Origin: Chamaecyparis obtusa
Lineage: Eukaryota > Streptophyta > Pinopsida > Cupressales > Cupressaceae
Assembly (NCBI GenBank): GCA_027943335.1
Contig: BSBK01000522.1
Coordinates: 1,878,001-1,942,000, forward strand
Length of the DNA stretch: 64,000 nt
Direction of reading: 5' to 3'
Below are positions 34,134 through 47,025 of this stretch, in pieces; positions within the stretch are counted from its first letter, which is position 1, and the number at the start of each line of letters is the position of its first letter. The notes under the pieces are model-generated. The model ran no database searches. It was not told the origin of the DNA and was given only the letters and a program-made list of their open reading frames with translations. A program made the translations under genes and the position numbers.

Positions 34134-37100
34134 CTGTATAATATATAATACCTAGTTTCATAATGGACTGCCAGTCTTCTTTAATCTCTGATATCTTTAA
34201 ACACCAAATGGTGATTTTAATGCTTTAATGATTTAAATCTTTGATATCTTTGAACATCAAATGGTGATTTTAATGGGATAAAGCTATCTATAAATTAGTT
34301 CTCATCTACACCTAGTCAAATAGGGGACATGGATTGAGTAACTAATGTAAGAGCTATTAGAATTTTGATGTACACTGTGGTGTATGAAATATAATGCGTT
34401 GTCCAAGTAGTGTGAGCTCTCATTTAATTCATGACTAATCCTAAATCACTTTGGTATAGTTAAGAGGGTCTTAAGATATTTGTAGGGTACTTTTTGATAG
34501 GAAAACATAATCCTAAGGTATAGATTATTTATGTTAAAGAAATTAACCCTAGAGTGATGCAATGAGAATAGTGTGTAAATAACATATTCATAACCTAAAG
34601 ATTCAAAAAATTATACACATTTATGGACAATTATTATTATTATTACACACACACACAAAGATATTATTTTCGATTGCATTGATCTTCTAGTGACTATTGG
34701 TTAATCCGTTTTATAGTTCCTGACAATGTATTACAAACTAATTTGGTACTAATTTATAATTCAAATATCTTACTACAAGCATCCTCTAATTTCTTAATAT
34801 GTTGGTCTATATCCAATAAACCATTTCTCCACTTTCAATCATAGCTGGATTATATTTTCTTATTCATATTTCACTTTTATTTGATTCTTAATATTTTACC
34901 ATTATTACTTGTTTCTTATCCATATTGTTGATATTGAATCAATTTGTCTCTATAGTTTTTGTTTTATCATTTGGATCGTGTTCTCCATGTCACTTTCTTG
35001 AAAAATATTTTTATGTATTAGATCATTTTTTTGATTGATGGAAAATATCTCTCCTAAATTTATCTTGTATATTTGTGATATCTATTAACTTCAATTTTAT
35101 TCCTTAATTATTATCATTGTTTATGGTGGTTACTTCCATATGGATAAATATTACTTTAGCTTTTATGAGACCACTCATTGATAATTTTGGAACATATTGA
35201 TATAATATATGAGTTGTTTGTTTCATCTTCAAGCAATTTTTTATGATATTCATTCCATGCTTCCAACCATCTCTCTTTGTGATACCATTACTGTTTCATG
35301 ATATGATAATACTCAACTGTAAGGGCTCGCACATTTGCAATGTTACTAACATAGAGTTGACAGCCCTTAACCAACTAATAACCAATAAACCAAGTTCTTC
35401 CCTTTCCTTTTTAGTTGAACAGGTCTTGAGTAGATAATAGAGGTCACAAAGACACTCCTATGATAAGTCACAAAGACACTCTTATAATAGTCATCAAGAG
35501 AGTAGGTCTTGAACAGATAATAGAGGTCATGCATGCATGATTGCAAAGCATAATGAATAAAGAACATGCACTATTATGAAGGCTCACAGCCACAGTAAGG
35601 AATGATGTCATAAAAATCAAAAGAGGGATAGTTTCTAAAAGGAAGTAATATTTAAAGATTGAAACGAGAGTACTATATCATGACAAAGATGCAAGAATTA
35701 ATAGATTTTCTTGAATGTGAAGGTGCAGTGATAAAAAATGCCATAAAGAGACTATTGTTAGTGTTTCTACAAAATAGAATGACAGTGTTGTGAAAGAAAA
35801 GATTCATGTTCAAGAAGAGTGCCTCAAAACAATGTTATTCAATGCTTGAGGGATGATATTTACTACTTTCATAATGACTACATGATGAAAAGATGGTCAG
35901 ATTAAAAGATGTAAATCTTACCCACTGATATGACAGTCAGCTATAGGGCCACAATGTATGTAACGAGAGGTGTCATATTGTCTTTCAAAGAGCAGAGTAA
36001 AATTTGGCAGTAGCATCAAGAGGTGCATGTTTTGTACAAAGTTTTAGACGATGGAATGAAAAGCATGAAGCTATCATCACATCAATCCTTATGAGTTGTG
36101 AGATAAAAAAAGATTGAAGGCATTAGATCTTACAAGGAAGCAATGTCTAATGTAATGAAATAAATGGCAAACCATACCAAGCATGAGGAATCATGGTGAC
36201 TGTGTATAAAAGAGTAGCAGTGGTAAAGGGAACAATTAGAGTAGCGATTTAATGGTCAATATAAGATATAGAGATGTTTTCAAGAGGAGAGGCAATGATA
36301 TGTTTTTTGTTTCTAATGATGTGCTCACTACCACAAGAAAATTTTGCATTCATGGATAATAGAACTCTGGTGCAATATACACCAACAATCTTGTAGGGAA
36401 GATATAAGTCATGAAAGGACCTCACTATGATGGATAAGAGAATAAGACAACACTGTGATTGAGTCTCAGTGAAAGAGATCATCCAATAGCTAGTAGTAGT
36501 AGTCAAGATGTGCTCAAGATGTGAAATCAGTAACTATGAGGAGAGGTAATGTTATATCCACTATTATAAAGTACGGGTAAGGCTTAGAAATAATGATTTT
36601 GGACTCCAAAAGACTAGAAATCTTCTACTTTCTAGGATTTTTTATTGATTTCACCACAAATGCACTATTTTAGAAGAATGATAAGTAGACATGTCAAAAG
36701 GTCAGAGAGATTCCTTTTTCTTGAAGTACTAAAATGACAAAGAATGTAATGAAGTTACAGTGTTATTAGTGAAGACTATACATTGATGTCATGAGGATGT
36801 TTTGGAATAGTCAAGGCACTGTCATAAGGACTTAATGCTATCAAGAACAAAGACACCACATGATTAGAAATTTAGAAGTCATGGAGACTGTTATAGACAA
36901 CAAAGATGTATGATTGTTCCACAGATTTTGATGCATCATTCAAGATTCCATGACTTCTATGTGGATCATTGAATTTTATGTCAATACAAGGCATGACTGG
37001 TTGCAAAGGCATATACTCAAATTCAATGATCAGATTATAAAAGAGACATTTCAATAGTAATGCCTATGACTTCAATAATTATGTTATAACCATCAACTTG

Positions 37101-38214
37101 ATGTGAAGATAGACTTTCAACCATTTCTCCTAGCTTCCAGACAAGGGGATAGAAATGCAAAGACGAGGAGACAAGGAATGAGGTTACATGGATGATAATA
37201 AAAATCCTAGATTTTACAGAGAGCAAGGGGCTGCTACAACTTGTAGGTGACTAGTGATGAAATAGTACCATGAGGGAAAAGCTAAAATGACTCCTAGTAG
37301 AGATGAACATGAAAACATAAGCTCTCAAGCAATGGAAAATCTCTCATACGGAGAGTGGATATGTAACTTCATGCCTATTAAAGAATGAACCAATGGCATA
37401 TAAGTAGTGGCTATGTTAAGGGGACCTAGTGCAACCATAGAAAGAGGGAATCTTGTAGGGAAAATCAATTGTCTCTAATTATGGGCCTAAAACTAGGTTA
37501 TCTATTCACAATTTATATGTAATATGATAAATATATGAGAAGAGCCATAATTTGCACAAAGTGTATTAAAAAAGGGGAGAAATAAAAATACTGTAGATAT
37601 ATCACGGTAGAATCAGTTGGAATTGGATTCACTAAGCAAACCAAAAGTAAAAAAAAATGATATTTGATTACAGAAGTGTGGGTTTCCAAATTAACAAGGA
37701 CAGGCATGATTTCAACGAGTATGTGACAAAGGATATGCCCCTAATTTAAAACTACGGAGATGGGCCCTCTAAAACCTAAACCCTGAAAACATGGGAAATC
37801 CCAAAATAAAGTCATATTTAGTCCTTTTAATCTACAAAATACCTTCAATAAATCTCGTGAACAGAAGTGACATTGAGGCAAATATATTGTTTAGGTGCAC
37901 AAAGCTCTTTCTGATTACCTTATTGTTTGGGATAACCCAGAGGCACAAAACACTTAACAAAAATGAGTGAAGAAAATAAATATAAGATTAGCGGTAAACT
38001 AATCTTGGATTAAAAATATTGAAACCCTGAGCCTGAAACAAAAAATGGCATGTAAGACTAACGCTATGAAATTTAACAAACATAGTCAACAACCATACCT
38101 TCTTCGAATATGGAAATCTAGCTTACAGGTAGTCCTCCTTTGCGTGCTGCAACCCTTCTAATTTGTCATGCCACGTAAAAATGAAATGTTAAATGAAATA
38201 GTTTTTTTTAAGTT
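34134..38214. other. CACTA interior, right part, no gene resolved
   Basis: AT-rich, with only short ORFs and no recognised motif. The missing N-terminal half of the SET domain or further exons would be expected here on the minus strand. Local duplications include 34181-34275 and a phrase with 'ataatagaggtca' near 35430 and 35515. No CACTA transposase signature was recognised. Confidence 0.4.
34181..34275 (+). repeat. Two-copy tandem repeat upstream of the SET-like exon
   Basis: Two copies of about 43 bp (34181-34222 and 34232-34275) sharing 'caaatggtgattttaatg', with a few differences. Confidence 0.8.
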
Positions 38215-38279
38215 ATGCCCGTGTTCATCAAAATTTTGACCTACATAGTATTGGTCAAAATTTTGACATACACGGGCAT
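38215..38279. repeat. Hairpin near right end of CACTA
   Basis: Arms at 38215-38241 and 38253-38279 (ATGCCCGTGT and TCAAAATTTTGACC parts) pair over 27 bp with three mismatches around an 11-base loop. GTCAAAATTTTGAC is itself palindromic and also occurs in part near the left end. Confidence 0.8.
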
Positions 38280-38299
38280 GGATTTAAAAAAAATGGAAA

Positions 38300-38385
38300 T
38301 TTTCCTTCTAGAATCTGACCAACCAAAACTTTTTTATTTGATGGTCGAAAATTTTGGTAGAAAAACTAGGCCAAATGTACTAGTG
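38300..38385. repeat. Right terminal region of CACTA
   Basis: Ends TACTAGTG, followed by TCC. Read on the minus strand it begins CACTAGTACATTTGGCC and is the imperfect partner of the left end. Confidence 0.85.
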
Positions 38386-38388
38386 TCC

Positions 38389-38867
38389 TTGTTGAGAAAG
38401 TAAACCTTTAGATTCTTTGATAACACGCTTGGAGAGTTTTAGTAATATCTTGTCCAATTCACTTCCATCCAAAATCAATTTCAATCAAATATAACTTGGG
38501 TAAATCATCCTCCTGATCCATATGTGTTAGGGTACTCACCTATTGATTGGGCACCTCTGTGGTAGTGTTGGTTTATGCCTTTTGCAAAAATTCTATCTTA
38601 CCACCTCTCTTTTGGACAAGTGAGTGCTTTTACTATCCTAGTTTGCTACCAACATTTCTTAGGGTCATCTTATCACCTAGGATCTTTTATTTCATGTTGG
38701 TTACAACAAGATATCAAGTAAATCAAGGAAAATGACATCAAGTAGTCTTTGACCAATTACCTTTAGTTCAAACTTGCCAAAAATGTAAGGGAAAAGATCC
38801 CGTCTTTGATCAATCCCCTAAGAATACCTCAGAAGTTTGGTTTGATCCCAAAAGTAATCTTAGTGAG
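38389..38867 (+). other. Leader of element B (right part)
   Basis: Continuation of B after the CACTA insertion. No clear start codon for gag is visible. In the gag frame the last part before 38868 already reads like coding sequence (TSEVWFDPKSN), so the start of gag may lie further upstream. Confidence 0.5.
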
Positions 38868-41456
38868 TTGAGCACACCCTTAGCACCTTCTCATTCAGAT
38901 ATGGATATGAGTTACACAATGACTCGAAGAGAGAGGGAAGAAATGGATAAAAGTCTTGAAAACATATTTGAAAGACATAGAGACACCATTCTATTTGGTA
39001 GTTCCTCTAATGAAAATCTACCAGTCTCACCCCTTATCTCAACTAGATATTTGGATGCACACCAAACGGTTGAAAGGGAAATGAAGAAATCCTATCAAGA
39101 AGGACAATCACAACATGATAGTCAAGATGATGAACCTTATGATACTCATGTGAATGCAACACATACCAATGACTTGTTTAAACATTCAAGACCAAGTTCA
39201 CCACTCCAAACAACTTCAAGATACACAAGTGAAAGACTTAAGAGGATTGAGCATGAAAAGAAAGCCTTCCTAGATGAATAGGATACAAAGGAAGAGAAAT
39301 TTAGACTCCTAGAGTTGGAAAGACAAGCCTTATTGGAAATAGAAAGGAGAGCCACACAAGAAGATAAATATAGACTCTTGGCTCAACAAATTAATGATCA
39401 ATACAAAAACATGTGTGTTGGTGGTGGAAACAACTCTCCTCCACCCATTCCTAAGACTCCACGAAGTGGAAGATACTCAAGAACACCTTCATGATCTCCT
39501 ATCCCTAGAGGAAGAAGGGCTTCACAACAAGAGCACTATGGGAGCCAAACACCTCCTAGGAACTCAAGACAACCTTCTCAACATGCTCACCATGGTTCAC
39601 AATATGGGGGTAGTAGCTCAAGTTTTGACCTCAAATCCCAAGATTTCATGAAGATACAACAAGAACTGCTCTTCCAACAGTATGTGGAGAGATACTTGGA
39701 GAAAAACAAAGACAAGCTCCTAGAGAGTTTAATTAACAAAGGTGCCAAAGTCCCCTACAACTTTGATGTGGACAAGAAGATCAAGAAGCAAGGTCCATCT
39801 TAGGAAGAAGAGATCAAGAAACTTAAGAGTATGATGGAAAAGATGTTGGCACCCAAGAGTGCATTCTCACTTGATTCAATTTGTCCTAATCCTTTTGACA
39901 AGAGTGTGAGCATGAAAGACTTTCCTAGAAAGGTGGAGATCCCTCCATATGACAAGTATGACAGTAATGGAGATCCACATGATCATGTGCGTCAGTTTTA
40001 TATTATGAGTTTTGAGTTCCATCAAGATGACTCCTACCCCATGAGATTGTTCCCAAGGAGTCTTAAAGGTCAAGTGATGGAATGGTTCACCAACATAACC
40101 CCCCCTGTCAAGACTTTCAAAGAGCTAGTCCATAGATTTGTCCAATACTTTTCCTACAACCTTTCAAGATCTGTCACCATGTTGGACTTATGCAACTTAA
40201 AGAAACATCAAGGGGAATCCTTTGTCACTTTCTTGCAAAGGTGGAGATGACAATGCTCCTGCTACTTTAGGACCATTCCTGAAGATGAGAAGATTGACAT
40301 CCTTATTAGCAACTTGGTTCCTGAGATGCGGTATGAAGTTAGGAAAATGGTCTTTGATTCCTTTGACACCATGGTTGAAACTGCATGTAGGATTGAGGAT
40401 GTTTTGAAAGAATAAGGAATTTTGGCCAATAGCAAAAACAACCACAATGGTCAAAATAACAACAAATCTAACAAGGATAAAGGAAAGAACTCACATTGGA
40501 ATAGGAACAAACAAATGGTCAATGATGGAGTTGTGGACTCTTCTCAACCCAAATATCAAGTAGTTATTCACTTGTCTAGTGTTGTTCAAGCTATGAAGCT
40601 CAACTCATCTAACCAACAAGAGTACAAGCCAAGATACCAAGATAAGCCTAAGAAAGAGAGATGTAAGTTTTCAAAATTTAGTGATTCATATGAGGATGTC
40701 TCAAAAACACTCATTGCCAACAATCTTGTGCACCCTCAAGATCCCACAAAGCATTATATACCTGATGTTAAGCCACACTGGTGGGATGAGAAAGCCTTCT
40801 GCAAGTTTCATAATGGTGTTGGACATGATATTGAAAATTGTTGGAAACTTAAACATATCATCCAAGATTTCATTGAGAGTGGAAAACTTAAGGTAGATGG
40901 ATTGAACACCAATGTTGATCATAAGGCATTCAAAAAGCCTTTGCCCAAGTATGAGAAGGGGGAAACCTCTAAACCTAAGAATGGCAAGGCTGAGATCAAT
41001 TACACTTACACAGCTGCGGAGAATGTTGTCAACATGCTTGAAGTTGTAGAAGAAAATGCCAATATGATGAGAAATAAAAGTCCCTATGGCTATGATCTAG
41101 ACATGGACTCTCCTCTTATCTTTGATGAAGAACCTATCATGGTGCTAAGGGTTCCTAACTCTAGGATGTCATCCCAAAATCTCAATGTTGTCACATGAAT
41201 TCAAGGCCCTATTTTCATTAGAGGACCTAGTTCAAGTCAACCCAGTAAACCAAAGCAAGTGGCATCCAAGACTGTCACCTCAAAACCAACAGTTAATCCT
41301 AAAATGAGTTATAATCTTGTCGATCAGTTGCAAAGAACCCCAGCTCAGATTTCAATCTTTGAGCTCTTAGAGTTGTCCCCGAGACACAAGCAAGTCCTTG
41401 AGGATGCTTTACGTGCAGCAAATGTCCCTAACAACTTAGATGTTGACCAATTTTAG
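38868..41456 (+). pseudogene. gag: Gag of element B
   Basis: One frame carries gag through stops at 39279, 39493, 39800, 40248, 40413 and 41196. An N-terminal region rich in charged helices (39200-39400) and Ser/Pro/Arg stretches precedes the gag core: KVEIPPYDKYDSNGDPHDHV, SLKGQVMEWF and ESFVTFLQRW. The knuckle CX2HX4HX4C (CKFHNGVGHDIENC) at about 40800-40842 is the form usual in Tat/Athila elements. The C-terminal block YNLVDQLQRTPAQISIFELL has a clear counterpart in element C, showing close relationship. The marked start is a TTG, so the true start is unknown. Confidence 0.87.
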
Positions 41457-43450
41457 AACATGGTTAATCATATTGCTAGCCCTCATTACCTTACCTTTTC
41501 AAAGGATGATGATAAAGATTTGAGCCACCCACAAATCTCACCCTTCATATTGAAGTCATGATCCACAAAACCCATGTCAGGCATGTGTTGATAGATGTGG
41601 GTGTCGGGCTTAATATTTGTTCCTTGAGTCTTTTAAAGACATTGGGTTATTTTGAACAAGTCATAGATACCAAAAAAAAGATCACTATCAAAGCCTATGA
41701 TGAGGTAGAAAGAAGTTCCAAAGGGGTGGCCATCCTTCCTATTAGGATTGGCCTAGTTGAGACAGATATTTTATTTCAAATTGTTGATGTTGGTCCCCTT
41801 GCATACAATATCTTACTTGGTAGACCATGGATCCATGATATGCAAGCAGTGTCATCTACCTACCATTAGTGTGTTAAGTTCCCCTACAATGGAGTAGAAA
41901 TTTGTATACCTAGGGATAGCACATTATCTGTTAACTCAATTTTGGCAAGTAATCATGTTCCCCTCAATAGAGAAGCAGAAGATTTCAATACGATCTTAAC
42001 AGAATGCAAAGAAAAGTTTAATTTGACAGACCTTGGTCTAGGGGGGTATCAACTTAACTCTTTTACAAAGCTTCTAGTTTCACCTAGGTCTTATGGCAAG
42101 CCTTAACAAGAAGTGAGACCTTCCTCTTCAGCTATGACTTTATTTGGCACATTTGTAGAGTCATCAGTGCCTATTCAAGATGAGAAAGAAGAGGTGGTTG
42201 TTAAAGACTAGATTTATAGAGAAGAGAAATACATGCACAATGAAAACTTCTCTCCCTCTCCTAAGGCTTATGGAAGAGGGTATACTTTTGTCAAGTAGAT
42301 GGGCTATCCTATACATGGCCCTCTTAGTCACAGATTGGATGCTAGAGCTAAACCTCTTGATCATGTTATTTTTGGATGCAATTCTAAGAAGACGGTCGGC
42401 CTAGGATTTGTGAATCATAACAAAAATACTACTCCTATCCTTAATGAGTCAGATAGTGAAGATGAACCAGAATACATGCCTAATTTGACAAATCAAAAAG
42501 ATATGTGTGAAGATTGGGTCCCTTCCACCAATCTCCTTTGGGGAGATTCAGATAATCCAGTTGCTCATGTGATAGTTGCAAACTTAGAACAAGAAGAATT
42601 AGATGTAGAGGATCCCATCAAAGAACATCAATGAAAGAATATTGTTTGTTTGATGGAGAGAGATGTTACCCTTGATGATATTAGAGCTTCCACATCAAGA
42701 CATCCCAAACCTTCATGGCGTAAACATCCTAGTCGGGATTCAGAAATAGATTCACATGAGTATGAATGAGACTCTCTCTCAGAGCCTTCTACAGTTGACA
42801 TGAATGTTGATGTCATCCACACTTATAGTTCTCAATCTAAAGTAGCTGATGAGTCATGTGTATAATTAGAGGATTTGAACTCACATGTTGCCTTAGTGGA
42901 TGATTCTTCACTTGTTAGGATGAATCTTGATTTGGGTAGCTTAGAAGGATACTTGATGGACTCTAACTCTTTGGTCACCAGAGATGATATCATTCACATT
43001 CATAACCTTAAACCAGTTATTGACCTACATCTTGCTCATCCTAACCTCATTGATTGGTCCCAACACTATCAAGAACTTGAGCTCTTAACATTCCAAAATG
43101 ACTATGAGATAACTTGTTACTTGAATGCCATTGAACCCATAGTCTCTTCCACTAGTGAACTAGCTACTAGCATGATAGAGCTAGACATCAAGTACCTTAG
43201 TCACAAAATAAAAATAAAATAAATAAAGAATAAGAGTTTTGATGGTGAAAACCACTATGTGGCGGTGTCAGAACCAAAAATAGTAAAGATAAATAAGGTA
43301 TCCAAGGGTGAAAACCTCTCTGAGGTGCCTAAGGATGAGGTACTTGATCATCTCCCTAGCTACTTTCAAGATAGATCTTCAGTTCTTTTTGAGCCAACAC
43401 AAGCAGTCAATTTGGGTATAGATGAGGCTCCCCAGATAGTACATTTGGCT
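41457..43450 (+). pseudogene. Protease and linker of element B
   Basis: A frameshift near 41530 changes frame before the protease. The active-site region reads HVLIDVGVGLNICS, where related element C has LIDGGADLNIC; the catalytic Asp is kept but the following Gly is Val. Further on come AYNILLGRPWIHDMQ and the stop at 41867. The long linker to reverse transcriptase (about 41960-43450) is acidic, has repeated stops, and has no known domain. Confidence 0.8.
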
Positions 43451-44398
43451 TAGTCCTTATTACCACAAGAAAAAGAAGCTTACACTAAGTTCTTACAAAA
43501 AAAGAAGATCAATTTTGCATGGACTTATTTAGATATGCCAGGGTTGGACACTAATCTTATCATGCATCACTTGTCCATAGCTCCGGGTGTAAAACTGATC
43601 AAATAGAAATCAAGAAAGATGCATCCTCACATAGCTCTCCTAGTCAAAGAAGAATTAGAGAAACTCCTTGGTGTAGGATTCATAAGAACTATTGACTATG
43701 TTGAATGGATATCAAACATTGTACCAGTTTCAAAACATGACAAATCCATTCAAATTTGCATAGATTTTTGAGATGTTAATAGAGCATGCCCAAAGGATGA
43801 TTTTCCACTCCCCAATATAGACATGATAGTGGACATGACCATAGGTTATGAGATTTATTCCTTGATGGATGGTTTTTCTGGATACAATCAGATTAAGATA
43901 GCTCTTGAAGATCAAGAAAATACTACATTCACTTGTGCATGGGGTACCTATTGTTGGAACGTTATGCCTTTTGGATTAAAAAATGTAGGAGCCACCTATG
44001 AACGAGCTATGACAACAATTTTTCATGACATGATGCATAAAAACATGGAAGATTATGTGGATGACACTTTGGCCAAGTCTAAGAAAAGAGATACACACTT
44101 AGATGATTTAGAAGTCATTCTAGATCACATGGAACAATTTCAATTAAGGTTAAATCCTAAGAAGTGTGCATTTGGTGTCACCTTTGGAAAACTTCTAGGA
44201 TTCATCATTTTAGCAAAAGGAATAGAGGCGGACCTTGAAAAAGTCCAAGCAATCATAGATATGCCACCTCCTAGAAACATTAGTCAAATGAGGAGTCTTC
44301 AAGTACGTCTTCAATCCATAAGGAGGTTCATTTCACAGTTGGCAGATAGAGCTCAACTTTTTAACAAGAACTTACACAAAGGAGTCAAATGTGTCTAG
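43451..44398 (+). pseudogene. Reverse transcriptase of element B
   Basis: Motifs in order: FAWTYLDMPGLD, EELEKLLGVGFIR, ICIDF (then TGA where Arg is expected), DVNRACPKDDFPLPNID, LMDGFSGYNQI, MPFGLKNVGATYERAM, and YVDD at 44054-44065, then LNPKKCAFGV. This is a full-length gypsy reverse transcriptase by motif content, with stops near 43604 and 43769 and a terminal stop at 44396 that cuts the connection to RNase H. Confidence 0.92.
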
Positions 44399-44820
44399 AA
44401 TGAGGATTTTCAAAAGAGCATGGATCAAATCAAGAAATACTTGGCAAATCCTCCCATTTTAATGCCTCCTATCCTAGGGAAACCACTTATTCTATACATT
44501 TCAGTGACAAAATCTTACTTGGGGGTATTACTAGCTCAACTTGATGAACATGGGAAAGAAAGAGAAATATACTACATTAGTCATACTCTTGTTTCATATG
44601 AGGTTAACTACACTAGCATTGAGAAAGCTTGCCTCGCAGTTGTGTTTGCTTCTCAAAAGTTGCAACATTACATGCTTGCGAACACAATACACCTCATAGA
44701 AAAAATAGATCCACTCAACTATTTACTTGGTAAGGCTGCCCTCATAGGTAGACTTGCTAAATGGATGATGATCCTTTCAAAGTTTGACATAGAGTAAATT
44801 GAACATAAAGCCATAAAAGG
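44399..44820 (+). pseudogene. RNase H of element B (gypsy type)
   Basis: Same frame as the reverse transcriptase. Recognisable by LILYISVTKSYLGVLLAQ, EIYYISHTLVSYEVNYTSIE and KWMMILSKFDIE. The first catalytic Asp position reads ISVT instead of the usual Asp, so this copy is catalytically damaged. The stop at 44795 sits where Tyr is expected. Confidence 0.85.
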
Positions 44821-45345
44821 ACAAGCCATAGTAGATCAATTGGCTGATTTCCCAATTCAAGATAGTGCACCTATTCAAGTTGACTTCCTAGATGAGCACC
44901 TCATGTATATGGTTGATAGAACATGGAAGATTTTATTTGATGGATCTTTTATGCAAAATGGTTCAGGAGCTGGTTGTTTGTTTCTCCTCATGGGTACACA
45001 ATTCCTAAGTCTTACAAGCTATTGTTCCCATGTACAAACAACATTGCTGAATATGAAGCTTTAACAAATGGACTTAAGATGGCCATAAATGGAGAATCAC
45101 CAAGTTACACATCTATGGGGATTCATAGCTGATAATCAACCAAGTTAATGAACAATATCAAACAAAAGATGAGAAACTGGTACCTTACAAGAAAATGGTT
45201 GATTCCTTGAAATGATACTTCACATTTGTCACATTTTAGCAAATCCCTATAGTAGAAAACAAAGTAGTTGATGCTATGGCTACACTTGCTTCACTCCTTC
45301 AGTTAGAGCAACATGAGTCCAGATTTGAATTCCTAGTGGAAGAGC
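44821..45345 (+). pseudogene. Archaeal-type RNase H of element B
   Basis: This second RNase H starts with WKILFDGSFMQNGSGAG. After frameshifts in two reading frames it continues with NNIAEYEAL, YGDS followed by a stop and LIINQVNEQY, and ENKVVDAMATLAS. The order DGS, EYEAL, GDS and DAMA is the usual set of acidic motifs. It lies between the gypsy RNase H and integrase, the arrangement known from Tat-branch elements. Confidence 0.82.
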
Positions 45346-46669
45346 TACATCACCCTATCTATGACTCCCAAGAAAGCCATGTCATATGTAGCCTTTTCAG
45401 TTGTGAGTCATCATGTTATGGTGGCATTTAATCATACCTTCCTGATGGCATTATCCCTGAAACTGTTAACTAACTGGAACGTAGAAACCTTACCTGAAAT
45501 GCATCTCACCATACCCTTATCTATGGTGATTTGTATAGGAGGGGTCTACATGGAACACTTCTTAGATGCTTAGAAAAGGAAGAATCTGACCAAGCGTTAG
45601 TTGACATTCACAAGGGCATCTATGGGGGACATTCCAATGGTCTTTCCATGGCCCAAAGGTTTCTTAGGGTGGGGTACTATTGGCCTACGATGTAGATTGA
45701 TGTAGTAGCTTTTGCAAAGTCATGTGAAAAGTGTCATAAACATGGTAACCTGATACATGCTCCAGGTAGGGAGCTCATTCCTTTTATATCTCATTGGCCA
45801 TTTCAGCACTGGGCCTTTGATCTTGTTGGGCAGATTCATCCCAACTCATTAGGTGGACACAAGTTTATAATCACTACTACTGATTACTTCACTAAATAGG
45901 TAGAAGTTGTCCCACTTTCTTTTGCCTCGAGCAAGACAATCTCTCTATTCATTATGAACCATATCATCTGTCAATATGGAGTGCCTTTCGAGATTATCAT
46001 TGACAACGGAGGCCAATTCAAAAATAAGGGCCTTAAGAAACTCTGCATGAAATTCAAGATTAAGCAACATTGGTCCTCCATTTACTTCCCACAAGGAAAT
46101 GGTCAAGTAGAGGCATCAAACAAAACCATTCTTAAAATCCTACATAGAATAGTTCATAAGAATGGTAGAGATTGGCATTTACAAATAAATCTAGCTTTGT
46201 GGGCTTATATAATGTTATTCATACTCCTACTGGGGCTACTCCTTTTGCCCTTACATATGGTGCTGAAGCAGTGTTACCTTTAGAGGTTGAGATTCCTTCA
46301 CTTAGAGTTTCCCTCAAAGGTCTAGTTACAGATGAAGACTACCATGCCATGAGACTTCAAGAGTTAGAACTTCTAGATGAGAAACATCAAGCATCATTTG
46401 ACCATATGAGGATTTATCAAAAGCGCATGTCCAAAGCCTTCAAGAAAAAGGTTCTCCTTAGAGAATTCCAAGTGGGAGATCTTGTCCTACATGAAAATCC
46501 TAAGAATCAACAACATAGAGATCAAAAGTGAAAATTTGAACCTAATTGGCTTGGACCTTACATCATTACAGCAACTTTTGAGACATGTGCTTATTTATTA
46601 TCTACTACAGAGGGAGAGAAATTCCCTGATCCTATCAATGTCTTGCACCTGAAGAAGTTCTATCCATGA
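45346..46669 (+). pseudogene. Integrase of element B
   Basis: The zinc-binding part is visible as HKGIYGGHSN and CEKCHKHG. The catalytic triad is present: Asp 45819-45821 (FDLVGQ), Asp 46002-46004 (IDNGGQF) and Glu 46110-46112 (QVEASNK). The C-terminal part (TYGAEAVLPLEVEIPS, FQVGDLVL, NWLGPYIIT) ends HLKKFYP and TGA at 46667-46669. Frameshifts near 45560 and 46200 and several stops inactivate it. Confidence 0.9.
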
Positions 46670-46789
46670 TGCTCATTTTGTCTGGGGGCATCCTTTGTAC
46701 ATACTTATTGATCCTGAAAAAATCCCAAAAAATGGTATATTGTCAAAAATTCTAAAAATCTGAAAATGTCCTGAAAAAATGATCATCTT

Positions 46790-47025
46790 AGTGAAAACCT
46801 AGTAATAGGCGCTTTGATGTATCTCCAAAATTATTATATATTCCAGAAATACCAAAAAAATCAAAAAATTCAAAAATTCAAAAAAAATAGAAAAAGTGCC
46901 TTGGTGAAAACCTGGAAACAGGTGCCTTGGTAGCAAAACTACAAAAACAATTATAAAAAGTCCTAAAAAAAAGAAAAAAATAGCAATAAAATCCAAGTGG
47001 TGAAAACCTAGAAATAGGCGTTACT
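46790..47025 (+). repeat. Three-copy repeat GTGAAAACCTGGAAACAGG in 3' region of B
   Basis: Three diverged copies of a GTGAAAACCT-A/GG-AATAGGCG-type phrase, at about 46793, 46903 and 46999. They are separated by A-rich spacers full of AAAAATTC-like runs. Confidence 0.7.

Larger units (their letters stand above)
7225..38385 (-). mobile_element. CACTA (En/Spm-type) DNA transposon carrying host-like gene fragments
   Basis: The left end starts CACTAGTAAATTTTAGCC and the right end, read inward on the minus strand, starts CACTAGTACATTTGGCC, so the termini are imperfect inverted repeats. The 3-bp target duplication TCC flanks both sides (7222-7224 and 38386-38388), as expected for CACTA elements. 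Without nested element A the transposon is about 12.2 kb. It holds a multi-exon minus-strand gene (31062-34133), a single multifunctional-protein-like exon (29400-29471) and a gypsy protease fragment (8411-8743). Subterminal repeats rich in GTCAAAATTTT and TGGTCAAA lie near both ends. No conserved CACTA transposase block was recognised, so it is probably non-autonomous. Confidence 0.88.

Noticed and set aside
35243..37707. Several 60-85-codon ORFs in the right part of CACTA as genes
   Set aside because: Length is what AT-rich random sequence gives. No splice-linked partners or motifs.
34134..38214. CACTA transposase gene in the right part of the element
   Set aside because: Only short ORFs with no transposase motif were seen on either strand. 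A sensitive translated search could still find one.
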